This document shows positions 1 through 10,117 of a stretch of DNA of 64,000 nucleotides, one piece after another (the stretch's first letter is position 1; every line of letters starts with the position of its first letter). The notes beneath the pieces were generated by a model. The model was not told the origin of the DNA and made no database searches. It worked only from the letters and a program-made list of their open reading frames with translations. Source of the DNA: an uncultured Roseovarius sp. (GTDB lineage Bacteria; Pseudomonadota; Alphaproteobacteria; Rhodobacterales; Rhodobacteraceae); assembly GCA_947497295.1 (NCBI GenBank), contig CANMFU010000003.1, positions 186,001-250,000 on the forward strand, given 5' to 3'. A program made the position numbers and the translations under genes.

Positions 1-827
1 TCCCACTCGGTATCGACTTTGCGGCCGCTGCCGAATTCCTCGAAAATGCCCTGAATGACCGGCTGGATCGTGTCGAAAACGTCCTGCTGCTCGACAAAGG
101 ACATCTCCAGATCGAGCTGGTAGAAATCCGTCGGCGAGCGGTCGGCGCGCGGATCCTCGTCGCGGAAACAGGGCGCGATCTGGAAATACTTGTCGAAACC
201 AGACACCATGATCAGCTGCTTGAACAGCTGCGGTGCCTGCGGCAGTGCGTAGAATTTGCCGGGATGCAGGCGCGACGGGACCAGAAAATCGCGCGCACCT
301 TCGGGGGAGGACGCGGTGATGATCGGCGTCTGGTATTCGCGGAATTTCTGATCCCACATGCGGCGGCGCATGGAGGCAATGACATCGCTGCGCAGGGTCA
401 TGTTCTGCTGCATCGCCTCGCGGCGCAGGTCCAGATAGCGGTGCTTCAGGCGGGTTTCCTCGGGGTAGTCCTGATCGCCAAAAACCATCAGCGGTAGCTC
501 CTTGGACGCGCCCAGCACTTCGATATCGCGAATGAACACCTCAACCTCACCAGTGGGCAGCTTGGGGTTTACCAGCGCCGCATCCCGCGCCTTGACGTTA
601 CCGTCGATGCGGATGCACCATTCGCTGCGCACAGCCTCGACCTGTTCGAACACGGGGCTGTCGGGGTCGCAGATCAGCTGCGTCATGCCATAGTGATCGC
701 GCAGATCAACAAACAGAACGCCGCCGTGATCGCGGATGCGGTGGACCCAGCCGGAAAGGCGCACAGTGTCGCCCACATTCGATTTATCCAAGTCGGCGCA
801 GGTATGGCTGCGGTAGGCGTGCATCAT
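1..827 (-). CDS. aspS: Aspartate--tRNA ligase, 5' part (runs off window edge)
   Basis: Charges tRNA-Asp with aspartate in the cytoplasm. The minus-strand reading is open from an ATG-ATG pair (827 or 824) to base 1, giving about 275 residues. It starts [13 protein letters not shown], followed by an OB-fold anticodon-binding domain ([19 protein letters not shown]) and the beginning of the class II catalytic domain with motif 2 ([10 protein letters not shown]). The C-terminal half lies outside the window, so this is truncation by the window edge and not a broken gene. It is divergent from the cfa gene. Whether the enzyme is discriminating or also acts on tRNA-Asn cannot be told from this part. 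Confidence 0.95.
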   Translation of the reverse strand, partial: MMHAYRSHTCADLDKSNVGDTVRLSGWVHRIRDHGGVLFVDLRDHYGMTQLICDPDSPVFEQVEAVRSEWCIRIDGNVKARDAALVNPKLPTGEVEVFIRDIEVLGASKELPLMVFGDQDYPEETRLKHRYLDLRREAMQQNMTLRSDVIASMRRRMWDQKFREYQTPIITASSPEGARDFLVPSRLHPGKFYALPQAPQLFKQLIMVSGFDKYFQIAPCFRDEDPRADRSPTDFYQLDLEMSFVEQQDVFDTIQPVIQGIFEEFGSGRKVDTEW

Positions 828-976
828 CAGATCCCCTTTGGCGGCCCCGTTTGGGGCTGTCGCGTCTTTGGGCCGATACACATGCCCTGCGCCGCAAAGT
901 CAAGGGGCGGGGCCTGTTCAAGCAGGTCTGGTACCGCAGGCACGCACACCTGCGGCGAGTTTTCTTGGAGCCCGGC

Positions 977-1002
977 GGAACCCAACGTCATTTACTGGCG
1001 TT
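977..1002 (+). promoter_or_regulatory. EcfG (general stress sigma factor) promoter of the cfa gene
   Basis: GGAAC at 977-981, a 17-base spacer and CGTT at 999-1002 match the alphaproteobacterial EcfG consensus GGAAC-N16/17-CGTT exactly. The -10 element lies about 77 bases before the cfa ATG, in the aspS-cfa divergent gap. The matching sigma factor is encoded at 61703-62284. Confidence 0.75.
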
Positions 1003-1078
1003 AAGTCTAAATCGTTCGCTTGATCCATCACTTGTCATGCGGGTGCCGCGATCTTGCCCGCGAACTTGGGAGAGAGAT

Positions 1079-2287
1079 ATGTGGAGCAAGGCTCTTGACC
1101 GTTTTCTGACGGGTCTTATCAGCCAGGGCCGTCTGAGCGTCACCTATCCGGACGGCAGTGTCAAAGACTACGAAGGCGCCGCCCCCGGTCCGCAAGTGGC
1201 CATTAGCCTGCAAAACCCCAGTCTGCCGCGCCGCATCATGCTGTCCCCGGAAATGGCGGTGGGCGAAGGGTACATGGACGGTCAGCTGACCATACAGGGC
1301 GACGACCTGGAGGGATTTTTGCGGCTGAGCATTGCAAACATGGCTGCGCAGGGACGCACCTGGATGCATCATCCGGTGAGCATTCTGCGCTATCTCGGGC
1401 GGCGCGCGCAGCAGTTCAATCCAGCGGGACGCTCGCGCGAAAATGTGGCGCATCACTATGATTTGTCGGGCGCGCTGTATGATCTGTTTCTGGACGAGGA
1501 CAGGCAGTATTCGTGCGCTTACTTTACGCATCAAGACATGTCCCTGGCGAGCGCGCAGGAGGCCAAAAAGGCGCATATTGCGCGCAAATTGCTGCTGAGA
1601 CCGGGGATGCGCGTACTTGATATCGGCTGCGGCTGGGGCGGCATGGGCCTTACTCTGGCGCGTGATTACGGTGCACAGGTACTAGGCGTTACGCTGAGTA
1701 CGGAGCAGCACAAGGTAGCAGACGCGCGCGCACAGGCGGAAGGTCTGGAGGATCGTGCCCGTTTCGAGCTGATAGATTACCGGGATGTCGGCGGCAAATT
1801 TGACCGGATCGTGTCGGTCGGGATGTTCGAACATGTTGGCTTGCCGCAATACCGAACGTATTTTGGCAAGATAAACGATCTGCTGACCGAGGACGGCGTC
1901 GCGCTGGTGCATACAATCGGCCGCGCCAAACCGCCGGGCGTGACCAGCCCGTGGATATCAAAATATATATTTCCGGGCGGATATGTGCCATCCATGTCGG
2001 AGATGACCGCAGCGGTCGAACGTTCGGGCCTGATCACGACCGATCTGGAGGTGTGGCGCCTGCATTATGCCGAAACGCTGCGCCACTGGTATGATCGGTT
2101 CATGGTCCGCATCAGCGAGGCACGCAAGCTGTATGATGATCGATTCTGCCGGATGTGGCGCTTTTACCTGAAGGCAAGCGAGCTGACCTTCCGTCTGGAC
2201 CGGCAGGTCGTGTTTCAGGTGCAATTGTCACGGCGTCAGGATGCGGTGCCGCTGACGCGGGACTACCTTTACAGGGCCAATAGTTAA
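1079..2287 (+). CDS. Cyclopropane-fatty-acyl-phospholipid synthase family methyltransferase
   Basis: Predicted to transfer a methylene group from S-adenosylmethionine to unsaturated acyl chains of membrane phospholipids, a modification tied to stress and stationary phase. The 402-residue protein has the family's N-terminal lipid-binding region, then HHYDLSGALYDLFL and the SAM-binding loop VLDIGCGWGG near residues 178-187, and a C-terminal CFA region. ATG 1079 (MWSKALDRF) is preferred because GGGAGAGAG precedes it; open reading continues upstream to 851, but that part lacks family similarity. A perfect EcfG-type promoter sits upstream, so induction by general stress is expected. The exact product (cyclopropane versus another methylated fatty acid) cannot be read from sequence. 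Confidence 0.9.
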   Translation: MWSKALDRFLTGLISQGRLSVTYPDGSVKDYEGAAPGPQVAISLQNPSLPRRIMLSPEMAVGEGYMDGQLTIQGDDLEGFLRLSIANMAAQGRTWMHHPVSILRYLGRRAQQFNPAGRSRENVAHHYDLSGALYDLFLDEDRQYSCAYFTHQDMSLASAQEAKKAHIARKLLLRPGMRVLDIGCGWGGMGLTLARDYGAQVLGVTLSTEQHKVADARAQAEGLEDRARFELIDYRDVGGKFDRIVSVGMFEHVGLPQYRTYFGKINDLLTEDGVALVHTIGRAKPPGVTSPWISKYIFPGGYVPSMSEMTAAVERSGLITTDLEVWRLHYAETLRHWYDRFMVRISEARKLYDDRFCRMWRFYLKASELTFRLDRQVVFQVQLSRRQDAVPLTRDYLYRANS

Positions 2288-2322
2288 ATAACCCGCGACG
2301 AAGTCGAAGGAAACTTCAGTAA

Positions 2323-2967
2323 CTAAGACTGGACAAGCTCGGCGCGGATCAGTCCGCGCAGGGCATTGCCAACATAGAAGGCGCGCGCATCCTTGATATC
2401 CTGCGGTGTCAGGCGCATGGGGCGCGCGCGCCCCTCGGCAATCAGCACCTCGCGCCCGATACCGGGCAGAAGGCCGCAGGCGCGCGGCGGGGTCAGCAGC
2501 GTATCTCCGGTGTCGATATAAAGATTGGTAATCGCCCCCTCACAAAGCGCGCCGCCGGTGTTCAGGAAAATCCACTCGTCAATGCCAGAGGGCAGATCGG
2601 CGCGGGCCTTATCGTAAAGCGCGCGCTGCGTTGACTTGTGGCGTAGCCAAGGATCTGCGGGATCTAGCCATTGCGGATGAATCGCCACTCGCCATCCAGC
2701 ACCGGGATCGAGCGGTTGAAATACGGTAGCCGTCACTGTGGCCTGCCCAACAGTGTCCACTGTCAAACGCAGGCGCAGCGGTCCGTCGCCGGTGATGCTG
2801 TCCAGCGCGGCGTCCACCCCCTGCGGCGCAATCCCCAAGGCGCGCGCCGAACGGCGCAGCCGTGCCATGTGGCGGGCGCGATGGGCGACGCCTTTGCCGG
2901 GCATCCACAGCATCGTCTCGATCAGTGCAAATCCGCGATCCGCGGGCGCGCAAAGCGGCTTTTCCAC
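2323..2967 (-). CDS. PabC-like aminotransferase class IV (4-amino-4-deoxychorismate lyase candidate)
   Basis: A PLP-dependent fold-type IV protein of 214 residues. It contains the conserved FALIETMLWMPG start region, the PLP lysine context RHKSTQRALYDKAR near residue 110 and the EGAITNLYI motif. Its first 46 bases overlap the end of pabB on the same strand, so the two are translationally linked. By that partnership it most likely converts aminodeoxychorismate to p-aminobenzoate and pyruvate for folate synthesis. It is shorter than E. coli PabC (269 residues), as is common for this alphaproteobacterial group. Branched-chain or D-amino-acid aminotransferase activity is an alternative from fold alone, but the pabB context argues against it. 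Confidence 0.8.
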   Translation of the reverse strand: MEKPLCAPADRGFALIETMLWMPGKGVAHRARHMARLRRSARALGIAPQGVDAALDSITGDGPLRLRLTVDTVGQATVTATVFQPLDPGAGWRVAIHPQWLDPADPWLRHKSTQRALYDKARADLPSGIDEWIFLNTGGALCEGAITNLYIDTGDTLLTPPRACGLLPGIGREVLIAEGRARPMRLTPQDIKDARAFYVGNALRGLIRAELVQS

Positions 2968-4058
2968 AGCGCCTCCTCATATTCGGCCTCGGCCGTGCTG
3001 TCATAAACGACTCCGCCGCCGACATTCAGCGTCACGCGCCCGGCGTCCAGCAGCAGCGTGCGAATGGCCACGTTGAATTCGGCGCGCCCGTCCGGCGCGG
3101 CCCAGCCGATGGAACCGCAATAGATGTCGCGCGGCTCAGGCTCCAGATCGCGCAGCACCTGCATGGCGCGCAGTTTCGGCGCGCCGGTGATCGACCCGCA
3201 CGGAAACAGCGCTGTAAAGAGCGCTGCAAGGCCGGTATCGGGCACGATCTGCCCAGTGATCAGTGAAGTCATCTGGTGGACGGTGTTGTAGCTTTCAACC
3301 GTGAACAGCTCCGGCACAGTGACGCTTCCGGGGGTGCAGACACGGCTGAGATCGTTACGCAGAAGGTCCACGATCATTAGGTTTTCGGCGCGGTTCTTCT
3401 CATCGCTGGCCAGAAAAATCCGGCGGCGCGCATCTTCGGCGGGATCGGCGCTGCGCGGCTGGGTGCCCTTCATCGGGCGGGTCTGGATGCGCCCTCCGGC
3501 ATCGGTGCGAAAAAACAGCTCGGGCGAGCGGGACAGAAGCGCCGGCAGGCCCGGCTGCTGCACCAGCGCGCCGTGGCGCACCGGCTGCGCCGCGACCAGC
3601 GCGGCATAAAGCGCGGCAGGATCGCCCGTTGCCGTCCCCTCCAGCGGGAAGGTCAGGTTGGCCTGATAGAAATCACCGGCGCTGATATACTCATGAACCC
3701 TCTCGAACGCGGCGCCATAGCGTGCGGCATCCCAGCGGGGTTCAAACTCTGACAGGGTGCCACCCGGCGGGGGCAGGTCCGGCGCCAGCGTGGGCGCATC
3801 ATAGACCCCGAACGCCATCAGCGGCAGGCGGCGGCGGGCGGGCATAAGCGGCTGAAGGCGCGGCTCCAGCGCATAGCCCAGCTCATAGCTGGCATAGCCA
3901 GCCAGCCAGGCACCTTCTGCGCGCGCGCCATCCAGCGCAGCCAATGCGCCCGGCACATCGCCTGCGTCCTCGGCAAGGATCATCCGGCGCGGCGCTGCGA
4001 ACAGGCAGGCACCCTCCCCGTCCGGCCCCACCGGCCCATGATCGAAGCGAATTTCCAC
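2922..4058 (-). CDS. pabB: Aminodeoxychorismate synthase component I
   Basis: Amino group transfer to chorismate for p-aminobenzoate and folate synthesis. The 378-residue protein is a compact chorismate-binding enzyme. A short N-terminal part includes LAGYASYELGYALEP, and the catalytic domain carries FYQANLTFPLEG, MKGTQPRSADP, NRAENLMIVDLLRNDLSRV, GSITGAPKLRAMQVL and EPRDIYCGSIGW. Loss of the long anthranilate-synthase-type N-terminus is usual for the short PabB type. The partner glutaminase PabA is not in this window. The pabC-like gene overlaps its 3' end. Start ATG 4058 gives MEIRFDHGP. Confidence 0.9.
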   Translation of the reverse strand: MEIRFDHGPVGPDGEGACLFAAPRRMILAEDAGDVPGALAALDGARAEGAWLAGYASYELGYALEPRLQPLMPARRRLPLMAFGVYDAPTLAPDLPPPGGTLSEFEPRWDAARYGAAFERVHEYISAGDFYQANLTFPLEGTATGDPAALYAALVAAQPVRHGALVQQPGLPALLSRSPELFFRTDAGGRIQTRPMKGTQPRSADPAEDARRRIFLASDEKNRAENLMIVDLLRNDLSRVCTPGSVTVPELFTVESYNTVHQMTSLITGQIVPDTGLAALFTALFPCGSITGAPKLRAMQVLRDLEPEPRDIYCGSIGWAAPDGRAEFNVAIRTLLLDAGRVTLNVGGGVVYDSTAEAEYEEALWKSRFARPRIADLH

Positions 4059-4299
4059 CTGACACTCTCCTGCACAGCCTGCCGACCTGCGCGCTACCTA
4101 GTGCGTTTCGCGGCCAAGTGAAAACAGAAGTTGAATTTCACGCCCCGCCGAAGCGCCCCAAGCCCCTTGCGCCGGCGGGCTGCATGGATATAACCGCCAG
4201 CAATTTGCGCGCCCGCCCTGTGCACTCTGCCCCACGCGATGCGATGCGGCGCTCCCGGCGGGCCTGCGCAACCATAGCTGCCAAGCGGGGACACCGGAT

Positions 4300-7200
4300 A
4301 TGCCAAAGCGCGACGATATTTCATCCATCATGATCATCGGGGCCGGGCCCATCATCATCGGGCAGGCCTGCGAGTTTGACTATTCCGGCGCACAGGCCTG
4401 CAAGGCGCTGCGCGAGGAAGGCTACCGGGTGATCCTGGTCAATTCCAATCCGGCGACGATCATGACCGATCCCGGCCTTGCCGATGCCACCTATATCGAG
4501 CCGATCACCCCCGAAATCGTCGCCAAGATCATCGAAAAGGAACGCCCCGATGCGCTGCTGCCCACGATGGGCGGACAGACCGGCCTGAACACAGCGCTGG
4601 CCGTGGCCGACATGGGTATTCTTGAGAAGTTCGGCGTCGAGCTGATCGGCGCCAATCGCGAGGCCATCGAGATGGCCGAGGACCGCAAGCTGTTTCGCGA
4701 GGCGATGGACCGTCTGGGGATCGAAAACCCCAAGGCCACAATCGCCAACACCATGCAGGAATGCATGGATACCATTGATTACGTTGGCCTCCCTGCGATA
4801 ATTCGCCCCGCATTCACCCTTGGCGGCACCGGCGGCGGCGTGGCCTATAACCGCGAGGATTACGAGCATTACTGCAAGACCGGTCTGGACGCCTCCCCGG
4901 TGGGCCAGATCCTGATCGACGAGTCGCTCCTCGGCTGGAAAGAGTTCGAAATGGAGGTCGTGCGCGACAGCGCCGACAACGCGATCATCGTCTGCGCCAT
5001 CGAAAACGTCGATCCGATGGGCGTGCATACGGGCGATTCGATCACCGTCGCCCCTGCCCTGACCCTGACGGACAAGGAATATCAGGTGATGCGCAACCAG
5101 AGCATCGCCGTCCTGCGCGAGATCGGCGTCGAGACTGGCGGATCGAACGTGCAATGGGCGATCAACCCAGCCGACGGGCGCATGGTGGTGATCGAGATGA
5201 ACCCGCGCGTGTCGCGCTCCTCCGCCTTGGCATCCAAGGCGACCGGTTTTCCCATCGCCAAGATCGCGGCGAAACTGGCCGTCGGCTATACGCTGGACGA
5301 GCTGGACAACGATATCACCCAGGTGACGCCGGCCAGCTTTGAGCCGTCGATTGACTATGTCGTGACCAAGATCCCGCGTTTTGCCTTTGAAAAATTCGCC
5401 GGGTCCGAACCGCACCTGACCACCGCGATGAAATCGGTCGGCGAGGCAATGGCAATTGGCCGCACCATTCACGAGAGCCTGCAAAAGGCGCTGGCGTCCA
5501 TGGAGACGGGCCTGACCGGCTTTGACGAGATCACCATCGAGGGCGCGCCTGACGCTGCCGCCGTTACCCGCGCGCTGGCAAAACAAACCCCCGACCGCAT
5601 CCGGGTGATCGCGCAGGCCATGCGCCACGGGCTGAGCGACGACGATATTCACGCCGTAACCATGTACGATCCGTGGTTTTTGGCCCGCATCCGCGAGATT
5701 ATCGAGGCCGAAGAGGACGTGCGCGCCAGCGGCCTGCCCTCGGACGCCGCCGGTCTGCGCCGCCTCAAAATGATGGGCTTCACCGATGCGCGCCTTGCCA
5801 TCCTGACAAGCCAGACCGAAGCCGCCGTGCGCGCTGCGCGCCGCAGTGTCGGCGTCACCGCTGTCTTCAAGCGGATCGACACCTGCGCGGCAGAATTCGA
5901 GGCGCAGACCCCCTATATGTACTCCACCTACGAAGCGCCGATGATGGGCGATGTGGAATGCGAAGCGCGCCCCAGCGATGCCAAGAAAGTCGTCATTCTG
6001 GGCGGCGGCCCCAACCGGATCGGCCAGGGGATCGAGTTCGATTATTGCTGCTGCCACGCGTGCTATGCGCTGTCGGATGCGGGCTATGAGACGATCATGA
6101 TCAACTGCAACCCCGAGACGGTCAGCACCGATTACGACACCTCGGACCGGCTTTATTTCGAGCCGCTCACGTTCGAACACGTGATGGAAATCCTGCGGGT
6201 CGAGCAGGAAAACGGCACGCTGCATGGTGTGATTGTGCAGTTCGGCGGGCAGACCCCGCTGAAACTGGCCAACGCGCTGGAGGATGAAGGCATCCCGATC
6301 TTGGGCACTTCGCCCGACGCCATCGATCTGGCCGAGGATCGCGAGCGGTTTCAGGATCTGGTCAACCGTCTGGGGCTAAAACAGCCGGTGAACGGCATTG
6401 CGTCAACTGACGCTCAGGCCTTTGCGATTGCTGAAAAGATCGGCTTTCCGCTGGTCATCCGCCCGTCTTACGTGCTGGGCGGGCGCGCGATGGAAATCGT
6501 GCGCGACATGCCGCATCTGGAGCGCTACATCGCCGAGGCGGTGGTGGTGTCGGGCAAAAGCCCAGTGCTGCTGGACAGCTACCTTTCGGGCGCGATCGAA
6601 TGTGATGTCGATGCGCTTTGCGATGGCGAGAACGTCCATGTCGCCGGCATCATGCAGCATATCGAAGAGGCCGGCGTGCATTCCGGCGACAGCGCCTGCT
6701 CGATCCCGCCCTATACACTGGATGCGGATATCATCGCGGAAATAGAGCGGCAGACAGTCGCGCTGGCCCGCGCGCTGAAGGTGGTCGGGCTGATGAACGT
6801 GCAGTTTGCGGTCAAGGATGGCGAGATCTACCTGATCGAGGTGAACCCCCGCGCCAGCCGCACCGTGCCCTTCGTGGCCAAGGCGACGGATTCGGCCATC
6901 GCCTCGATTGCCGCGCGCCTGATGGCTGGCGAGCCGCTGAGCAATTTCCCGCATCGCGGCGATTATCCAGCAAACGCCACCCCCGGCAGCCTGCCGATGG
7001 CCGACCAGATGACGCTGGCCGACTACGCGATGCCGTGGTTTTCGGTCAAGGAGGCGGTGATGCCCTTCGCCCGCTTCCCCGGTGTCGATACGATCCTGGG
7101 CCCCGAAATGCGATCCACCGGCGAGGTGATGGGCTGGGACGTGAGTTTTGCGCGCGCCTTCCTCAAGGCGCAGATGGGCGCGGGCGTGATCCTGCCCGAG

Positions 7201-7602
7201 GGCGGCGCCGTGTTCTTTTCAATCAAGGACAGCGACAAGACAGCGCAAATCGTCGAGGCGGCGCGCATCATGCTGGACATGGGCTTTTCCATTGTCGCGA
7301 CGCGTGGCACGGCGGCGTTCCTGGCCGGGCAGAACCTGCCCTGCACCACCGTCAACAAGGTTTACGAGGGTCGTCCTAATATCGTCGACATGCTCAAGAA
7401 CAACGAGATCGCCGTCGTGATGAACACGACCGAGGGCGCGCTGTCGGTCGAGGACAGCCGCGAGATCCGCTCGGTCGCGCTATACGACAAGATCCCGTAT
7501 TTCACGACAGCAGCCGCGTCGCTGGCGGCCGCGCAGGCAATGCAGGCGCGCGCCGAGGGCGATCTGACCGTGATGCCGCTGCAAGGTCCCACCGCGGCCT
7601 GA
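4300..7602 (+). CDS. carB: Carbamoyl-phosphate synthase large subunit
   Basis: Makes carbamoyl phosphate from bicarbonate, ammonia (delivered by CarA) and two ATP, feeding pyrimidine and arginine synthesis. At 1100 residues it is slightly longer than E. coli CarB (1073). It shows two homologous ATP-grasp halves: the first begins [20 protein letters not shown] with [14 protein letters not shown], the second [20 protein letters not shown] with [14 protein letters not shown]. An MGS-like allosteric domain follows at the C-terminus ([17 protein letters not shown]). Start ATG 4300 gives MPKRDDISS, the usual start in this order. carA is not adjacent, as in many Rhodobacterales. The long reading frames on the opposite strand are G+C-driven shadows. 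Confidence 0.98.
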   Translation: MPKRDDISSIMIIGAGPIIIGQACEFDYSGAQACKALREEGYRVILVNSNPATIMTDPGLADATYIEPITPEIVAKIIEKERPDALLPTMGGQTGLNTALAVADMGILEKFGVELIGANREAIEMAEDRKLFREAMDRLGIENPKATIANTMQECMDTIDYVGLPAIIRPAFTLGGTGGGVAYNREDYEHYCKTGLDASPVGQILIDESLLGWKEFEMEVVRDSADNAIIVCAIENVDPMGVHTGDSITVAPALTLTDKEYQVMRNQSIAVLREIGVETGGSNVQWAINPADGRMVVIEMNPRVSRSSALASKATGFPIAKIAAKLAVGYTLDELDNDITQVTPASFEPSIDYVVTKIPRFAFEKFAGSEPHLTTAMKSVGEAMAIGRTIHESLQKALASMETGLTGFDEITIEGAPDAAAVTRALAKQTPDRIRVIAQAMRHGLSDDDIHAVTMYDPWFLARIREIIEAEEDVRASGLPSDAAGLRRLKMMGFTDARLAILTSQTEAAVRAARRSVGVTAVFKRIDTCAAEFEAQTPYMYSTYEAPMMGDVECEARPSDAKKVVILGGGPNRIGQGIEFDYCCCHACYALSDAGYETIMINCNPETVSTDYDTSDRLYFEPLTFEHVMEILRVEQENGTLHGVIVQFGGQTPLKLANALEDEGIPILGTSPDAIDLAEDRERFQDLVNRLGLKQPVNGIASTDAQAFAIAEKIGFPLVIRPSYVLGGRAMEIVRDMPHLERYIAEAVVVSGKSPVLLDSYLSGAIECDVDALCDGENVHVAGIMQHIEEAGVHSGDSACSIPPYTLDADIIAEIERQTVALARALKVVGLMNVQFAVKDGEIYLIEVNPRASRTVPFVAKATDSAIASIAARLMAGEPLSNFPHRGDYPANATPGSLPMADQMTLADYAMPWFSVKEAVMPFARFPGVDTILGPEMRSTGEVMGWDVSFARAFLKAQMGAGVILPEGGAVFFSIKDSDKTAQIVEAARIMLDMGFSIVATRGTAAFLAGQNLPCTTVNKVYEGRPNIVDMLKNNEIAVVMNTTEGALSVEDSREIRSVALYDKIPYFTTAAASLAAAQAMQARAEGDLTVMPLQGPTAA

Positions 7603-7693
7603 GATCATCCTTGCAGGCGATTTTCAGATCGGCTGCAAGGAGACCGTTCACAGTGTATAACACCCGGAAACATTCGGTAATCTGCGTAATATT

Positions 7694-7728
7694 GCCGTGC
7701 CGTTGCGCAAATGGCACGGCGAAAATTT
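7694..7728 (+). terminator. Possible carB terminator in the 7603-7918 gap
   Basis: GCCGTGCC at 7694-7701 pairs with GGCACGGC at 7713-7720 and is followed by GAAAATTT, a weak tail. A second inverted repeat without a T tract lies closer to carB (CCTTGCAG 7609-7616, CTGCAAGG 7633-7640). The rest of this 316-base gap is A+T-richer and holds the leader of the small gene at 7919; no further gene was seen. Confidence 0.4.
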
Positions 7729-7918
7729 AAACATTCAATATCAAGTGCTTACGTCTTGGAATTAAAGCCATTCCTGCAACGCACGCCAGCCATGCAGCCA
7801 TTGCATGTAATTTTACGCAACGCGGGATTGCTTTCCCAAAAAAGATAGGTATGTGCGGATCAAGGCACCGCGTTGCGGCGCCCCCCGAAGACGGACACGC
7901 AGCACTGAGGAGGCACCT

Positions 7919-8038
7919 ATGACCCGGGATCAACTGAACCGCGAACTTCGCATGCATAGTGCCACATGGCCTGCTGTTCTTGTTGTCTATGGCCTGATTT
8001 TCGGAACCATGGTTCTGTCCGCGATGTCGATGACCTGA
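7919..8038 (+). CDS. 39-residue single-span membrane peptide, copy 1
   Basis: Function not recognised. The peptide begins MTRDQLNRELRMHS, a charged possibly amphipathic stretch, and continues as one hydrophobic span (PAVLVVYGLIFGTMVL). A strong ribosome site (GAGGAGG, six bases before ATG) supports translation. A paralogue of identical length follows at 8197 with the same first eleven residues except none, and the same spacing of HSA, P, VL, VY, GTM and M positions, so selection on the peptide is likely. It is not a light-harvesting or cytochrome-oxidase subunit that I recognise. One-span proteins like this often act as assembly or regulatory partners of larger membrane complexes, but that is only a guess here. 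Confidence 0.7.
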   Translation: MTRDQLNRELRMHSATWPAVLVVYGLIFGTMVLSAMSMT

Positions 8039-8196
8039 CACGCAGGTCCCGGCCAGATCAAGCCCGAGGTGGGCGAGGCTGGACCATTCAACAGTTTCAG
8101 CAATACAGCGGCGGATGGGGTTCCTCCATACGCCTTACCCCAATTTTGGATCAGGGTCCGGAGCGCCCCTGTCCTACGGCCAGAAGCGATACAGCC

Positions 8197-8316
8197 ATGA
8201 CCAGAGATCAACTCAACCGCGAACTGCGCGCGCACAGCGCAAACTTTCCTACCGTGCTGATTGTCTATGCCGTCATTGTCGGCACGATGATCATGACCGG
8301 AATGGCAATGCTCTGA
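8197..8316 (+). CDS. 39-residue single-span membrane peptide, copy 2
   Basis: Tandem paralogue of the peptide at 7919: the first eleven residues (MTRDQLNRELR) are identical, and PTVLIVYAVIVGTMI aligns with the membrane span of copy 1. Between the copies lie 158 bases with no other gene. The ribosome site is weaker than for copy 1 (CAGAAGCGATACAGCC before ATG). A bidirectional-looking terminator follows at 8361. Divergence between the copies is mostly conservative (W to F, V to I, S to T), which fits two functional genes better than one gene and a relic. Function unknown. Confidence 0.65.
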   Translation: MTRDQLNRELRAHSANFPTVLIVYAVIVGTMIMTGMAML

Positions 8317-8360
8317 TCCCACGAGAGATCACCAAGACAAATGGCCAGTCAAAATAATAC

Positions 8361-8395
8361 GCGGCGGTTGGTATCCCATCCGCCGCTTTTCTTTT
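8361..8395 (+). terminator. Terminator between the small-peptide pair and the convergent ABC operon
   Basis: GCGGCGG (8361-8367) pairs with CCGCCGC (8380-8386), followed on the plus strand by TTTTCTTTT. On the minus strand the hairpin is followed by GTATTATTTT, so it may also end the ABC transporter transcript. Confidence 0.75.
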
Positions 8396-8410
8396 GACCC
8401 AAAGCTGCAG

Positions 8411-10111
8411 TCATGCGTCTGAGGGCATGATCTTGTCGTCTTCGGGGTCGATCTGCTTTGATGCTGACTCTCCCAGGTTTTCGAGGCCCCGCTCCTCTAG
8501 CAGGGTGGTCAGCCAATCGGGGTCCATCTCTGGAACCGAGCTGAGCAGAAGGTCGGTATAGGGATGGTGCGGCGGCTTGAACATCTCGTCCTTCGGGCCT
8601 TGCTCCACCACTTTGCCATTCTGCATCACCACCACCTCATCGGCAATGGAGCGCACCGTTGCCAGATCATGCGTGATGAACATATAGGCCAGGTTCAGCT
8701 CGTCCTGCAGGCGATCCAGCAGGCGCAGGATGCCCTCTGCTACAAGCTGGTCCAGCGCCGATGTGACCTCGTCGCAGACGATGAAGCTCGGCTCGGCCGC
8801 CAGCGCGCGGGCGATGCCGATGCGCTGTTTCTGACCACCTGACAATTCGGGGGGATAGCGGTTGTAGTATTGCGACGGCTCCAACTCGATCAGGTCCAGC
8901 AATTCATCCACCCGCGCCTTCAGCGCCGCACCTTTGAGGCCGGAATAGAACCGCGCCGGGCGGCCGATGATTTCGCTGATCTTGACCTTGGGGTTCAGCG
9001 CGGTGTCGGCCATTTGATAAATCATCTGGCACTGGCGCAGCTGTTCCTTGTTTCGGTTGCGGTAGTCGGCCGGGAACGGCTCGCCCTTGAACAGCACCTC
9101 GCCCTTTTGGGGCGGCAGGAGCCCGGTAATGACGCGCGCGGCGGTGGACTTGCCAGAGCCCGATTCGCCCACCACAGCCACGGTCATCCCCTCATAGATA
9201 TCAAAGCTGATGTCATCGAGGATCTTGGGACCAGCCGAGTAGGCGGCGTCGACATTCTTGACCGAAATCAGGCAATCGCGTCCCTCGCGGCTGCGCTGCG
9301 GAGATTTGAAGCTGCGCACGGCCCAGAGGGATTTGGTGTATTCTTCCTTGGGATTGCTCATCATTTCGGCGGTCGAGCCTTCTTCGACTTCCTCGCCCTT
9401 CAGCAACACCTTGATCGTGTCGGCCATCTGCGCCACGACGGCAAGGTCATGCGTGATGTACAGTGCGGCAGTGTCGAACTGATCGACGATGTCACGGATC
9501 GCGGCCAGAACCTCGATCTGGGTGGTCACGTCCAGCGCCGTTGTAGGCTCATCAAAAATGATCAGGTCGGGACGGCAGGACATCGCCATTGCCGTCATCG
9601 CACGCTGTAACTGACCTCCGGACACCTGATGGGGATAGCGAAACCCGATCTCATCGGGGTTCGGCAGGCGCAGACGATTGTATAGATCAATCGCGTCCTC
9701 CTGCGCCTCCATCCGTTTTTTCAGCCGGTATTGCAGCGGGCCTTCGGTGTGCTGATCGATGATCTTGTGTGCCGGGTTGAACGAAGCCGCTGCCGATTGC
9801 GCGACATAGGCGATGCGATTGCCGCGCAGCGCGCGCCGCTCGCCTTCGGTCGCGGTTGTCAGCTCCATCCCGTCAAATTCGATCGACGAATCCTCGGAAA
9901 TGCGGGTGCCGTCCCGGGCGTATCCCATCGCCGCGGCGCCGATGGTGGATTTGCCCGCACCCGATTCACCAATCAGGCCCATCACTTCGCCCCGGTGGAG
10001 GGTGAGGTCGACACCCTTGATGATGTCGACCCAGCTTTCATCAGAATAACCCTGAATTTTAAGGTTCCTGATTTTCAGCAGAACGTCTTTTTTGGTCTTG
10101 TCATATGGCAT
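8411..10111 (-). CDS. Peptide/nickel-type ABC importer, fused double ATP-binding protein (DppD-DppF type)
   Basis: Cytoplasmic ATPase of an importer, 566 residues with two complete nucleotide-binding domains in one chain. Domain 1 has Walker A GESGAGKSTI, signature VSGGQLQRAMTAM and Walker B DLIIFDEPTTALD. Domain 2 has GESGSGKSTA, LSGGQKQRIGIARAL and FIVCDEVTSALD; note V in place of the usual P after the catalytic E. Domain 1 also carries an oligopeptide-transporter C-terminal region. It is the last gene of a five-gene minus-strand operon, six bases after the permease gene at 10118. Substrate is unknown. Confidence 0.92.
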   Translation of the reverse strand: MPYDKTKKDVLLKIRNLKIQGYSDESWVDIIKGVDLTLHRGEVMGLIGESGAGKSTIGAAAMGYARDGTRISEDSSIEFDGMELTTATEGERRALRGNRIAYVAQSAAASFNPAHKIIDQHTEGPLQYRLKKRMEAQEDAIDLYNRLRLPNPDEIGFRYPHQVSGGQLQRAMTAMAMSCRPDLIIFDEPTTALDVTTQIEVLAAIRDIVDQFDTAALYITHDLAVVAQMADTIKVLLKGEEVEEGSTAEMMSNPKEEYTKSLWAVRSFKSPQRSREGRDCLISVKNVDAAYSAGPKILDDISFDIYEGMTVAVVGESGSGKSTAARVITGLLPPQKGEVLFKGEPFPADYRNRNKEQLRQCQMIYQMADTALNPKVKISEIIGRPARFYSGLKGAALKARVDELLDLIELEPSQYYNRYPPELSGGQKQRIGIARALAAEPSFIVCDEVTSALDQLVAEGILRLLDRLQDELNLAYMFITHDLATVRSIADEVVVMQNGKVVEQGPKDEMFKPPHHPYTDLLLSSVPEMDPDWLTTLLEERGLENLGESASKQIDPEDDKIMPSDA

Positions 10112-10117
10112 GCGTCT

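Noticed and set aside
4321..6225. 634-codon open frame on the minus strand
   Set aside because: Lies wholly inside carB on the other strand; no domain is recognisable and the frame follows from G+C-rich codon structure.
7919..8316. Small peptides as light-harvesting polypeptides
   Set aside because: Length and single span fit, but no conserved bacteriochlorophyll-binding histidine within the span and no photosynthesis genes nearby.
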